64,000 bases of DNA from Sinobacterium caligoides (GTDB lineage Bacteria > Pseudomonadota > Gammaproteobacteria > Pseudomonadales > Sinobacteriaceae): the NCBI RefSeq assembly GCF_003752585.1, contig NZ_RKHR01000004.1, positions 1 to 64,000 on the forward strand. Direction: 5' to 3'. This document shows, in pieces, positions 55,908 through 64,000 of the stretch (position 1 is the stretch's first letter; the number at the start of each line of letters is the position of its first letter). Position numbers and translations under genes: made by a program. Below the pieces are notes generated by a model. The model did not search any database and was not told the origin of the DNA. It worked only from the letters and a program-made list of their open reading frames with translations.

Positions 55908-55999
55908 AGGCCGCTTTCAGCAGCGAAGAGGGCTATCGATAGATAAGTGTTAGCGGTATGATAATGAATATTATAATTATAAATGCCCGGATGCCTGCC

Positions 56000-56962
56000 A
56001 TGAGAACACCCCCTTCTAGGACAATAATTGCACTCAGCCTACCGTTATTATTCATGATCAGCACCGGCTACTTCATCAGCCAAAATACTGGCAACCCTGA
56101 TCATCAAAGCCTCAAAGCCCTACAACGTGGAGAGTTACTAACACAGCAAAAACGCTATCCTGGGGCAATTAAACAGCTAACCCTAGCCGCTACTAGCACC
56201 TCACAATATGCCGAACAAAGCCACCAGCGATTGCGTCAACTGGCCAGTATTGAGCACCTGCAGCAACTGTCGATCAAAGAGTTCACCGCACTCAGTCGCT
56301 CATTGATCGAATATGCCGACAAGCAACCCTCATCAACGTTCTCACTCCTACAGCTCTGGAAGTATGGCGGCAGTACTGAGCTCTCCATTGAGCAACGCCT
56401 CATACTGTCTCAATTAATCGATAGCCAACAACAGCTCGGCGCCAGCAAATCAATCAGCTCAACACGCGTATCTGAGCGCTACACCGATATCTATGAGCAA
56501 CGGTTAACACTCAACGCCAATGACCATATTGCTGCGCAGAAACTCGTTACTCTCTACTACCAACAGCGAAAGATGTCACAAATGATCGATCTACTGCAGC
56601 AGCATCGCAATCATTTGGGCAGCAGCGAAGCGGCAGGAATCCTCGGTCAACTTTACCTCAACGCCGACAACAAAGGTGCGGCCTATCAATATCTTGCCGC
56701 TTATAGCCAGCCTCGGCTAGTTCGCCTTGAAAAGGCTAAAAAACAGCTTTCTACCCCGCCCTCTCCACAGCAACTAAAACGTTATCACGATGCTCTTTCC
56801 ATCACACCCGTTGCCGAAAAGCTAGCCAGACTCCTAGTCACCCTCGCCAACACTGGTCAGCCACAACAACGCCAACAACGGCTCGATCAGGCCGATAAGA
56901 TTTTAGCGATCATTCATCAAGAAGATGACATCAGTGAGTCCAATACGACTGACGCCTCATGA
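56000..56962 (+). CDS. Hypothetical membrane-anchored TPR-like protein
   Basis: Protein of about 320 residues with an N-terminal hydrophobic signal/anchor (about 8-27) and then mainly helical, Gln- and Leu-rich sequence. The pattern of paired helices, for example ALQRGELLTQQKRYPGAIKQ and AAGILGQLYLNADNKGAAYQ, resembles tetratricopeptide repeats. The start is uncertain: ATGs at 55958, 55991 and 56000 are in frame, and the last gives the most normal signal sequence. No family name can be given. It may help assemble a periplasmic or membrane complex. Confidence 0.6.
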   Translation: MRTPPSRTIIALSLPLLFMISTGYFISQNTGNPDHQSLKALQRGELLTQQKRYPGAIKQLTLAATSTSQYAEQSHQRLRQLASIEHLQQLSIKEFTALSRSLIEYADKQPSSTFSLLQLWKYGGSTELSIEQRLILSQLIDSQQQLGASKSISSTRVSERYTDIYEQRLTLNANDHIAAQKLVTLYYQQRKMSQMIDLLQQHRNHLGSSEAAGILGQLYLNADNKGAAYQYLAAYSQPRLVRLEKAKKQLSTPPSPQQLKRYHDALSITPVAEKLARLLVTLANTGQPQQRQQRLDQADKILAIIHQEDDISESNTTDAS

Positions 56963-57000
56963 GCCTCTAGCTGCCAACCAAGCAAAATAGTCACGGCACA

Positions 57001-57034
57001 AAAAAAGCCGAGACTGCATCGCAATCTCGGCTTT
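57001..57034 (-). terminator. Rho-independent terminator of the FKBP gene
   Basis: AAAGCCGAGA (57004-57013) pairs with TCTCGGCTTT (57025-57034). On the minus strand the stem runs into seven T (plus-strand A-run ending 57006 and before). It also sits 39 bases after the convergent TPR-like gene. Confidence 0.85.
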
Positions 57035-57052
57035 GTAACCTGCGTACTTTCA

Positions 57053-57682
57053 CTACAGAATATCAAGCAGCTCCACATCAAAGATTAAAGCGGCACCCGG
57101 GGGAATAGAGGCGCCGGCGCCGCGCTCGCCATAAGCTAGATTACTCGGTATATAAAGACGCCATTTAGAGCCAACCGGCATCATCTGTAACGCTTCCGTC
57201 CAACCCGCTATCACGCCATCAACAGGGAATTCAGCGGGCTGATTTCGCTCCACTGAGCTATCAAAGACAGTACCATCGATGAGAGTGCCGTGGTAGTGCG
57301 TACGAACGGTCGATGTGAGTGCTGGCTGAGCGCCTTTACCTTTCACGATAATTTCATATTGTAGGCCGCTGTCGAGCACCTTAACGCCATTGCGTTTAGC
57401 ATTCTTCAGCAAAAACTCACCGCCCTCACTCGCAGCGCGATCAGCCTTTTCATTGGCAATGACCTGTAACTTAGCCTGAATAGCTTCAAATGCGGCGTTC
57501 AGATCCTCACTCGACAAGACGCTCGCTTCAGCATGAAAAGCTTGTTCCATGCCGACAATCACTGCCTCGAGATCAAGGCCCTTAATCTGAGTTTTTACCA
57601 GATGATCACCAAATTGGCGCCCTAAACCATAGCTAACTTTTTGTTCGTCTGTGCTTAGTGTTAGTTTGTTCTCGGTTGCCAT
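57053..57682 (-). CDS. fklB: FKBP-type peptidyl-prolyl cis-trans isomerase (FklB-like)
   Basis: Protein of 209 residues, close to E. coli FklB. The N-terminal dimer domain (about 5-85: DEQKVSYGLGRQFGDHLVKTQ, then FEAIQAKLQ) is followed by the FKBP domain (about 105-209) with GTLIDGTVFDSSVERNQPAEF, VIAGWTEALQMMPVGSKWRL and the usual ending GAGASIPPGAALIFDVELL. There is no signal peptide, so it is the cytosolic FklB form. It is a single gene with its own terminator. Confidence 0.93.
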   Translation of the reverse strand: MATENKLTLSTDEQKVSYGLGRQFGDHLVKTQIKGLDLEAVIVGMEQAFHAEASVLSSEDLNAAFEAIQAKLQVIANEKADRAASEGGEFLLKNAKRNGVKVLDSGLQYEIIVKGKGAQPALTSTVRTHYHGTLIDGTVFDSSVERNQPAEFPVDGVIAGWTEALQMMPVGSKWRLYIPSNLAYGERGAGASIPPGAALIFDVELLDIL

Positions 57683-57905
57683 TACTGGTCATCCTTTTAA
57701 ATCGACATGAAATAATTTGCGCGAACGATAACAGAATGATGTAGCAGAGGCTATGACTTATCCCGCAAGAGATTTTGCCGGGTAACACTTTCAAGATGAT
57801 AGTAGCAAAATCTACGCCAAAAACACTCAATCGACGTGTAGAGAGGTAACAGTAGTAGGGCACGTAACATTTACAGCCAGCCTCAATATGGCCAATCACT
57901 TTCGG

Positions 57906-58331
57906 TTAATCATGCTCACCATCACAAAGCTCATGATCGTAGAGCAACTGCAACGCCGCACACTCCCCCTCACCCTCAGCCGCACACTGCTGTGACATCT
58001 TTAGCAGTTGCTCCTGTAGGTGAGTCAGTCGCCGTAACTTCTCATTAACATCTTGTAGCTGCCTCTGTACCAGCTTTTCAGCACAGTGCGGCTCATCTTG
58101 CGACGCCTCGGTTAACTGCAACAGCTCCCGAATCGAGGCTAGCGAAAACCCTAGGGCACGACTATGCACGATAAATTGCAGTCGCTGCCGCTGCTGTGAG
58201 TTATAGCGTCTTTGATTGCCTTCCGTCCGCAGCGGCGCCGTCATCAGTTCCTGCGTTTCATAATAACGAATTGTCGCTACTTTACAGCCACTTAGCCGCG
58301 CCAATTCGCCGATAGAATAAAATTGCCCCAT
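57906..58331 (-). CDS. MerR-family heavy-metal regulator, CadR/PbrR-like
   Basis: Regulator of 141 residues. The helix-turn-helix start reads FYSIGELARLSGCKVATIRYYE. It has a long dimer helix, and metal-binding cysteines at Cys83 (PHCAEKL), Cys116 and Cys124, plus a Cys/His-rich end (CDGEHD). This is the pattern of Cd(II)/Pb(II)-responsive CadR, not that of ZntR or CueR. It is divergent from a CDF transporter gene, and the shared region carries a MerR-type operator. It should activate the transporter when the metal is bound. Confidence 0.92.
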   Translation of the reverse strand: MGQFYSIGELARLSGCKVATIRYYETQELMTAPLRTEGNQRRYNSQQRQRLQFIVHSRALGFSLASIRELLQLTEASQDEPHCAEKLVQRQLQDVNEKLRRLTHLQEQLLKMSQQCAAEGEGECAALQLLYDHELCDGEHD

Positions 58332-58336
58332 CTGGC

Positions 58337-58367
58337 TTGAACCTCTAGCTACTAGAGGTTTTATAGT
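58337..58367 (+). promoter_or_regulatory. MerR-type operator/promoter of the metal transporter
   Basis: The -35 box TTGAAC (58337-58342) and the -10 box TATAGT (58362-58367) are separated by 19 bases, the unusual spacing that MerR activators need. The spacer region carries a perfect dyad: ACCTCTAG (58341-58348), CTA, CTAGAGGT (58352-58359). It lies between the divergent regulator and transporter, 78 bases before the transporter ATG. Confidence 0.93.
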
Positions 58368-58444
58368 ATCACCAAATGGCGATAGGCGGAAAGCCGCCTG
58401 CCTCGCTCAATACAACCAACACCCATACAAACGAGGTAAAGGTC

Positions 58445-59080
58445 ATGGCCGGTTGCTGTAACCACGACACCAAATTCGACGGTCTCTCTCCACAATACAA
58501 ACGTGCATTGTGGTGGGTCATCGCCATCAACGGCATTATGTTTTTCATTGAGATCTTTGCCGGCATCAGCGCCAACAGTCAAGCCTTACAGGCCGACGCG
58601 CTCGATTTTCTCGCCGACACTGCAACTTACGCGATCAGCTTGCTCGTTATCGGCAAATCGTTGCAACTACGCTCTAACGCCGCCTTATTCAAAGGCTTTA
58701 GCCTGAGTCTAATCGGTTGTTGGGTACTACTCTCGACACTCTACCGTGTCTTCGTCACCAATAGCCCCACCGCCCTTACCATGGGCAGCATCGGCTTTCT
58801 CGCCCTCGCCGCCAACCTCGCCAGCCTAGTAATTTTAATGAAGTATCGCGATGGTGACGCCAACGTCCGCTCGGTATGGTTATGCAGCCGCAACGACGCC
58901 ATTGGCAACGTTGCCGTGATCGTCGCCGCCGCCATGGTTTGGGGCAGCCAGAGCGCCTGGCCAGACCTTATTGTTGCAGCAATCATGGCCAGTCTATTCC
59001 TCAGCTCTTCGTGGCAAATTATTCGCCAAGCCTTAGCTGAGAAGCGCACCACCACCGAGCACGCTGAACACCTCACCTAG
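58445..59080 (+). CDS. Minimal CDF-type heavy-metal transporter under MerR control
   Basis: Membrane protein of 211 residues with six hydrophobic segments and no C-terminal cytosolic domain, so shorter than ZitB or FieF. The metal site is altered: in helix 2 the pair is Asp54/Asp58 (DFLAD), and in helix 5 the usual HxxxD reads Cys147-x3-Asp151 (CSRND). The N-terminus holds a GCCNHD motif. The start was set at the ATG at 58445, with GAGGTAAAGG before it; the longer frame from 58376 would overlap the transcription start. The thiol ligands and the CadR-like regulator suggest a soft metal such as Cd(II), Pb(II) or Zn(II), exported from the cytosol. Confidence 0.87.
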   Translation: MAGCCNHDTKFDGLSPQYKRALWWVIAINGIMFFIEIFAGISANSQALQADALDFLADTATYAISLLVIGKSLQLRSNAALFKGFSLSLIGCWVLLSTLYRVFVTNSPTALTMGSIGFLALAANLASLVILMKYRDGDANVRSVWLCSRNDAIGNVAVIVAAAMVWGSQSAWPDLIVAAIMASLFLSSSWQIIRQALAEKRTTTEHAEHLT

Positions 59081-59121
59081 ATCGCCTTGCACTACCTAAC
59101 CAGGTAGCCATTGCCGCGCCA

Positions 59122-59715
59122 CTATACGGGCTGCGGCTCACGCCACATCAAATAGAGTGTTGGCGCCCCAGGCACGGGCACCAACTCTCTGATCACCTCA
59201 AAACCGTGTCCACGGTAAAAAGCAAGATTGTCCTGCTTCGAGTTTTCCAGATAGGCTCCGACCCCCTGTTCATCAGCCTTGCGCAAAGTATGAGCCAGCA
59301 ACAGCGACCCCACCCCCTGACCGCGTGCCGAGATCTGAGTGGCAATCGCAAAGAGATAGTAATGGGGCTCTTTCGGGTGATGCTTCTCCATCGCCCGACC
59401 TACACGCAACACACGCCACAGGGCTCTAAACCCATAGAGGCGGAAACCACGCCAGAGCGCTGATAGGTCAATCGGATCACCCACTTGCTGCCCCGGCCCC
59501 TGCCACAATGTCGCACCAGCACCTTCACGCTGTATAAAGCTCAAGTTCAAATCCATATAGCTTTCAGTCAACAGCTCGAAAACATAGCCCGCTAAGCAAG
59601 GCTTAGGGGACATCCAGTTAAACATGGGATCGTCGCTAAACCCCTCACTAAAGATATCGATCAACTGTTGCTGCTGCGCCTGCTGCGCCCGATCAACCTC
59701 CCTTGAAAACATCAC
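59122..59715 (-). CDS. GNAT-family N-acetyltransferase
   Basis: Protein of 197 residues with the GNAT core: LFAIATQISARGQGVGSLLL for acetyl-CoA binding (RGQGVG), then GVGAYLENSKQDNLAFYRGHGF and a final LYLMWRE. The length and the C-terminal pattern are like uncharacterised acetyltransferases of the YkkB/antibiotic type. The acceptor is unknown. It is convergent with the CDF transporter gene, 41 bases apart. Confidence 0.85.
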   Translation of the reverse strand: MMFSREVDRAQQAQQQQLIDIFSEGFSDDPMFNWMSPKPCLAGYVFELLTESYMDLNLSFIQREGAGATLWQGPGQQVGDPIDLSALWRGFRLYGFRALWRVLRVGRAMEKHHPKEPHYYLFAIATQISARGQGVGSLLLAHTLRKADEQGVGAYLENSKQDNLAFYRGHGFEVIRELVPVPGAPTLYLMWREPQPV

Positions 59716-59798
59716 GCTCCCCTCTACAACATCGTTATTATTTCGTTATTAACCTGCCATGGTGCCCTCAGCTCCAGCTACATACAAGAGGCACACAA

Positions 59799-59822
59799 AA
59801 AAGCCGCTCACTAAGAGCGGCT
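59799..59822 (-). terminator. Rho-independent terminator of the TonB receptor gene
   Basis: AGCCGCTC (59802-59809) pairs with GAGCGGCT (59815-59822) around ACTAA. On the minus strand six T follow. It lies 24 bases past the receptor stop. Confidence 0.88.
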
Positions 59823-59845
59823 CCCTGACGAATGACCTTTGTCCG

Positions 59846-62239
59846 TTATAGCTCGAAGTTATAGGCCAGTGATAGACCCACAGTACGGCCAGGTATCATC
59901 ACCGCCTTGCGGAACTCACTTTGCACATCACCGAGGAACGGCACATACTCATAGTTAGACGACCGCGCTAAACGCTGCTCATCCGTTAGGTTTTTCACCC
60001 AAAGCGTAACATCCCACTGACCGTCTACTGCACGTAAACCGGTATAGAGATTCAACACGCCATAACCGTCAATGTCGCCGTCCTTCAATAGATCATATTG
60101 GCGTTCACCCTGGTATTTGTAGAGCCCTCGCAGGTAATACTCGCCTAAATCGCCGACCGCGAGTGCGTACTCACTATTTAAACTGATCGACCACTCCGGT
60201 TCAGGCGCCAGCTTATTGCCACCAATGTCACACATGGCCACGCTGCCAACATCCGTCAGATCCAGTGAGGATGCATCGACACAGGGGCCCTGCTCACCAC
60301 TGTCGAAGGTAGCGTCGACATAGGAAGCACTACCGCCGATATACCAATTATCAGTAGCCACAAAGCTGACGTCACCTTCTAGCCCCATTACAGTGGCATC
60401 GCCGTTGTGGCTGACACCACCTTTAACGTTATCGATAGCGCCTTGCCCGGTTACATAGACAACCGATTCGTTATAGGCCTGAAAACCATCAAAGACCTGA
60501 TAGTAAGCTGATCCATTGAGCTGTAGGCGCCCTCCCATCAGCATCGTTTTCACCCCTAACTCAATGGTATCAGAGGTCTCCTCATCGAACAGCAGCGCAT
60601 CATCGTTTAACTGATCCGGCGTGATGGTAATACCGCCGGGGCGATAGGCACGATTATAAGCGCCATAAACCATGACGCTTTCACTGAGGTGTTGCGAGAG
60701 ACGCAGCGTTCCCGTCAGCGCATCACTCTCCTTGTTGACGTATTGCTCGTCAAGCAGAGAGAGGTACGGCGCTGAGCTCAAGTCGAAAGGGGCAACATAA
60801 ACATCGGCACGCTGATTACGCTCAAGCTCTTGGTAGCGCAAACCAATCTCCAAAGCAGTGCTATCACTAAGGTGCAATGTGTTGTGGGTAAATATCGCCT
60901 TAACAGTCGTCTCAATTGGGATCTGCGTCGATGAAGCCTTCACGCCGCTATAATAGCCGTCGTAATATGTATAAGATTTCAAATTTTCATAGTAAAAACC
61001 TGCAATATAGTCCCAGAACTGGCCTTCTGCATTAGCGACTCGGAACTCCTGCGTCTTGGTATCATAAGTACTGTTATTGTTATTGGCGACAGTCGGCGCG
61101 CCTGGCGGCGACCCCAACACGCTATCGTCACGTATATCATCCTGCACATTATCCTGCTTACCGCTCACCGAGGTGAATATATGGCCAACGGCCTCATAAT
61201 TCATCTCTAACGTCGTGAGTCGATTCAACGCACTGGTCACTACTTTGGTATCACCAAGGGCGATACGGTCCTCTTTATCATACTGCCCGCGATCATAAGC
61301 CGGATTGAGTACGCCTTGCGCAGCCACTAGACCGAGACCAAGGTTTTGCAACATAGTCGCATAGCCTGGCATCGAGGGATCTAAAGCTTGTAGTTTCCCA
61401 CCAAGATACTGTGCCTGAGCTGCAGCACTCGGTAGCACGCCCTCCCCTAATTGACCAAACACCGCCTCCGGCTGCTCGTGTTCCGAGCGTAGGTAATCAT
61501 AGGTCAACGTCGCATCGAAACTATCTGTCGGTTGAAACTTGACGCCTATACGTCCCGCCGAGCTGCGATGGCCTTCTTTTTGACCGTTCTTAATATTCTT
61601 GATTTCCTGGCCTTCGTTGTCGTCGTAGACGCCAGCAACACGTATCGCTAATTTATCACTACTAATGGGCAGGTTGAGCGCGAACTGACTATTGCTACCA
61701 CCGTTATCACTAAAGCTCTGCAGCAGGCGACCATCTGTTGCACCAATCTCAGGTTTCTTACTATAGAGGTGAATTGCGCCACCAGGCGAAGTATTGCCCT
61801 GCAAAGTCCCCTGAGGCCCCTTGAGGATTTCCACCTGTTCAATATCATAGAGAGCCTGGAAAGCGACATTGGTGCGCACTGCCATATCATTCCAGTAGAC
61901 ATCTATCGGGGCAGAGCCGGTCGAGTTCGAGTCGACAGAAATACCTCGCATGGCAATCGCCTGCTTGCGACTATCAGCCTTGTCCATCGTTAAACCGGTG
62001 GCAACCTCTTGAATTTGCGAAAAGTCTGTAATCGCCAACTCGTCTAGTGCTGAGCTTGAAATAGCGCTGATCGAACCGGCGACATCCTGGATGCTCTGAG
62101 CGCGCTTCTCACCGACTACGATAACCTCCTCCAAGACGAGAGAGTCCGCCATCGTCATGCCTGCGATAGTCGAACCTGCTAAGCTAACCGCAGCCGCCAA
62201 TAAGGATTTTTTTAAGCATATTTTATTATTATTGATCAT
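59846..62239 (-). CDS. TonB-dependent receptor
   Basis: Outer-membrane receptor of about 797 residues. A signal peptide (about 1-32, cleavage near TMA-DS) is followed by a TonB-box-like EEVIVVGEKR segment. The plug domain covers about 45-150 (QDVAGSISAISSSALDEL and VEILKGPQGTLQGNTSPGGA), and the beta-barrel reaches the C-terminus, which ends in the outer-membrane sorting signal (...GLSLAYNFEL). I chose the ATG at 62239, since the longer frames begin in front of the signal sequence. No Fur-type box is evident upstream, and the substrate, whether siderophore, vitamin or sugar, is not known. It is a single gene. Confidence 0.92.
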   Translation of the reverse strand: MINNNKICLKKSLLAAAVSLAGSTIAGMTMADSLVLEEVIVVGEKRAQSIQDVAGSISAISSSALDELAITDFSQIQEVATGLTMDKADSRKQAIAMRGISVDSNSTGSAPIDVYWNDMAVRTNVAFQALYDIEQVEILKGPQGTLQGNTSPGGAIHLYSKKPEIGATDGRLLQSFSDNGGSNSQFALNLPISSDKLAIRVAGVYDDNEGQEIKNIKNGQKEGHRSSAGRIGVKFQPTDSFDATLTYDYLRSEHEQPEAVFGQLGEGVLPSAAAQAQYLGGKLQALDPSMPGYATMLQNLGLGLVAAQGVLNPAYDRGQYDKEDRIALGDTKVVTSALNRLTTLEMNYEAVGHIFTSVSGKQDNVQDDIRDDSVLGSPPGAPTVANNNNSTYDTKTQEFRVANAEGQFWDYIAGFYYENLKSYTYYDGYYSGVKASSTQIPIETTVKAIFTHNTLHLSDSTALEIGLRYQELERNQRADVYVAPFDLSSAPYLSLLDEQYVNKESDALTGTLRLSQHLSESVMVYGAYNRAYRPGGITITPDQLNDDALLFDEETSDTIELGVKTMLMGGRLQLNGSAYYQVFDGFQAYNESVVYVTGQGAIDNVKGGVSHNGDATVMGLEGDVSFVATDNWYIGGSASYVDATFDSGEQGPCVDASSLDLTDVGSVAMCDIGGNKLAPEPEWSISLNSEYALAVGDLGEYYLRGLYKYQGERQYDLLKDGDIDGYGVLNLYTGLRAVDGQWDVTLWVKNLTDEQRLARSSNYEYVPFLGDVQSEFRKAVMIPGRTVGLSLAYNFEL

Positions 62240-62489
62240 GTCCATTCCAAGTTGTAACAGTGACTTCATTCTCCTCTTGAACCTTCGAGACAATGGCGAT
62301 GCTAATCATCTAGTCGAATCAAGCATCAACCCACAAATCCATCGCGAAATCGTCATCAAGAACTCTGCAGACAAAGGAAAATATAATATTATTTTTCTGT
62401 TTATTATTAATATCTATAAGCTAACGCTAACAACGACACTATGCTAATGCAATAGAAAAATAAGGATATTTCTTATTAATGATATAAAA

Positions 62490-62520
62490 AAAAACCCGCT
62501 GATAGACACAACGGGTTTTT
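62490..62520 (-). terminator. Rho-independent terminator of the SMC-like gene
   Basis: AAAAACCCG (62490-62498) pairs with CGGGTTTTT (62512-62520). On the minus strand the stem is followed by a long T-run (plus-strand A-run from 62486). It lies 31 bases past the stop of the gene at 62552, so no further gene is co-transcribed downstream. Confidence 0.9.
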
Positions 62521-62551
62521 CTGTTAACAACATTTTTAATGTGCTCAACGA

Positions 62552-64000
62552 CTACTTGAGCACCTCTTCCATGAAGTCCATACTTGCTTGATGGACGATA
62601 GTTCGGCGATGATTCGCCCATAACTCTTCAATTTTGTTTGAGTTCAGTCGCTGCCTATCAACAAAGACTTGAGATTGCAATTCTCCCGTCACATTCGCCG
62701 ACGGACACTTGGCAAAAACAAACTGATTGCTGAGAATGTTCATATAGGCACCCGCCTTACTCGACGGCATTACAAAAATCAGCTGTAGACCAAGCTGCCC
62801 TGTCAGGTAGTTGATTACCTCACGAGAGCGAGTCTCATCCATGCGCGAAAAGGCCTCGTCAACAAGTACCATACGCAAATGATTTTGCCCCTCCCTAAAG
62901 CGAAAGGCCGAGGTGACCGCCGCCGAGCGGATAATATAAAAGGGCGTCTCTGACTGACCACCGGAACCTGTGCCGTATTGGCTGAGCGCAATCGCCTCCT
63001 TACCCTCCGGGTTTTTGTAAATTTCATAGCGACGATAGTTACGATAATCAGAGATACGGGCCAACTCCTTCATCGCCCGCTGCTCATCTTCGTCCAGTAG
63101 CATAGAGACCATGCGCTGCAAGACATCACGGCTCTTCGCCGTCAGTTCTAGCTGCTCAAGATCGATACCATCTCCCAGCTGCGGCTGCTCAATAATCTCC
63201 TTGAAGAAGCGGAAGTATTCCTCAAACTCTGGCACCCAAGTCCAATCAAATTGATAAAACTCACGATCCGCACCAAAGCGATGCCCCTCCAGCTCCCCGT
63301 TGAGCCGCACCAAGACCTGCTCACCATCGCGAACTGCCTGATAGATAGCATGACAAAGGTTCGTCACGAAGGTGGTATTGAAACTCGCCTTAATGGTCGT
63401 CAGCTGAGCATACTTCTCGACCAAGACATTATTCTTCAGCTTGTTCTTCTGCGCATCGAGGGCCTGACGTAGACCGACCACACGACCGAACAACTTGATA
63501 CCGTGACTTTGACTGTGATCCATCTCGAAGACGATAGCGTCAACCGCCGGGGCCGCCATGTTCTGCTCGTTGATACTGCGTTCTATGCTCGCAAGTTGCT
63601 GGTTCAGTGCGATACGATCCTGCTCTAGCTTCTGCTCCAGCAACTCCGCATCCACATCGACTGCCTGTTGGTCGGCATCCTCCAGCACGGCGTCATAATC
63701 GAAATCAGGCCAGATTGCCGTGATCGCCTCCAGCGCCTGCTCACACTGCTCGGCCACCACCTCAGCCTCTTCCTGGTTGTGATCATACTGCCCAAGACTC
63801 TTCTCTAGCTTGGTCAGACGCTCCTCTAGACCACCGGCTTGCTGCAACAACTGATGTTGCTCAGCACGTATACTTAAGCGCTGCTCCTCGACGGCGGCCA
63901 CCTGTTCTTCAAGATCGGCACACTCGCTAAGATCAAGTCCTGCCAGCTCGCTCTCGACCTGGCCTAGCTGACGCTGGCAATCAAGTAACTCAGCCACAAC
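62552..64000 (-). CDS. MukB/JetC-like SMC ATPase, C-terminal part (runs off right edge)
   Basis: At least 482 residues of an SMC-like protein; the frame is open to the window edge, so the N-terminal ATP-binding head and most of the coiled coil lie outside. The visible part has a coiled coil (about 1-150 of the fragment) and then the C-terminal head: the signature-like YGTGSGGQSETP near 62960-62980 and Walker B LRMVLVDEAFSRMDETRSRE near 62840-62875. The ending QLIFVMPSSKAGAYMNILSNQF is typical of JetC/MksB-type proteins of the SbcC/MukB Walker B group. In Wadjet and MksBEF systems this subunit works with a kleisin and KITE protein. No jetD/mksG gene follows; a terminator comes 31 bases after its stop. 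Confidence 0.8.
   Translation of the reverse strand, partial: VVAELLDCQRQLGQVESELAGLDLSECADLEEQVAAVEEQRLSIRAEQHQLLQQAGGLEERLTKLEKSLGQYDHNQEEAEVVAEQCEQALEAITAIWPDFDYDAVLEDADQQAVDVDAELLEQKLEQDRIALNQQLASIERSINEQNMAAPAVDAIVFEMDHSQSHGIKLFGRVVGLRQALDAQKNKLKNNVLVEKYAQLTTIKASFNTTFVTNLCHAIYQAVRDGEQVLVRLNGELEGHRFGADREFYQFDWTWVPEFEEYFRFFKEIIEQPQLGDGIDLEQLELTAKSRDVLQRMVSMLLDEDEQRAMKELARISDYRNYRRYEIYKNPEGKEAIALSQYGTGSGGQSETPFYIIRSAAVTSAFRFREGQNHLRMVLVDEAFSRMDETRSREVINYLTGQLGLQLIFVMPSSKAGAYMNILSNQFVFAKCPSANVTGELQSQVFVDRQRLNSNKIEELWANHRRTIVHQASMDFMEEVLK

Overview
The window looks like chromosomal DNA of a free-living, probably marine gammaproteobacterium. The evidence is the mix of genes: chorismate synthase, PrmB, GTP cyclohydrolase I, GpsA, HtpG, SixA, a MliC-type lysozyme inhibitor, a YheU-family protein, a GcvR-like ACT protein and a TonB-dependent receptor, together with a very large VCBS-repeat adhesin. 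A placement near the Cellvibrionales is my guess from overall resemblance and is not proven here. I see no IS element, prophage, CRISPR array, rRNA or tRNA gene.

Region 1 (1-15600) is an adhesin export island. The 3' part of a giant VCBS-repeat protein (at least 2989 residues, open at the left edge) is followed by a LapB-type ABC exporter, an HlyD-type adaptor, a TolC-type outer-membrane channel, an OmpA-like lipoprotein and an OpuAC-like periplasmic binding protein. The last five genes overlap one another by 1-11 bases, so they are probably translationally coupled. A long hairpin without a T-run separates the adhesin from the exporter genes.

Region 2 (15600-19500) holds a TSUP-family permease and two tandem paralogous OmpA-type barrel proteins, both of which seem to start at TTG. 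Region 3 (19500-29600) is a set of mostly single genes: a NERD domain fused to two degenerate kinase domains, a murein transglycosylase, a small GNAT protein, a protein with two repeated winged helices and a PD-(D/E)XK-like domain, a YbaY/MliC-type lipoprotein, an NTF2-like protein, a PhoH ATPase, TesB thioesterase, ferritin and endonuclease I.

Region 4 (29690-37900, minus strand) is a respiratory cluster. It contains an alternative cytochrome c oxidase (subunit II with two fused cytochrome c domains, subunit I, two different subunit III proteins, subunit IV) and a Sco copper chaperone, plus a separate RoxA-like diheme protein. The order matches the coxMNOP type.

Region 5 (38000-57700) is housekeeping and small regulatory genes: Lrp-type regulator, two PaaI thioesterases, PilZ protein, a voltage-gated potassium channel with a zinc ribbon, TusA, YheU, S-formylglutathione hydrolase, GcvR-like protein, AroC, PrmB, FolE, TrhO, glutaredoxin, hydrolase, SixA, GpsA, HtpG with a clear sigma-32 promoter, an EamA transporter and an FKBP isomerase.

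Region 6 (57900-64000) has a divergent metal-response pair: a CadR-like MerR regulator and a minimal CDF transporter, with a textbook 19-bp-spacer operator between them. It continues with a GNAT protein, a TonB-dependent receptor, and the C-terminal part of a MukB/JetC-like SMC ATPase that runs off the right edge. No JetD nuclease gene follows the SMC gene, which suggests either a reduced Wadjet/MksBEF-like system or a different gene order outside the window.
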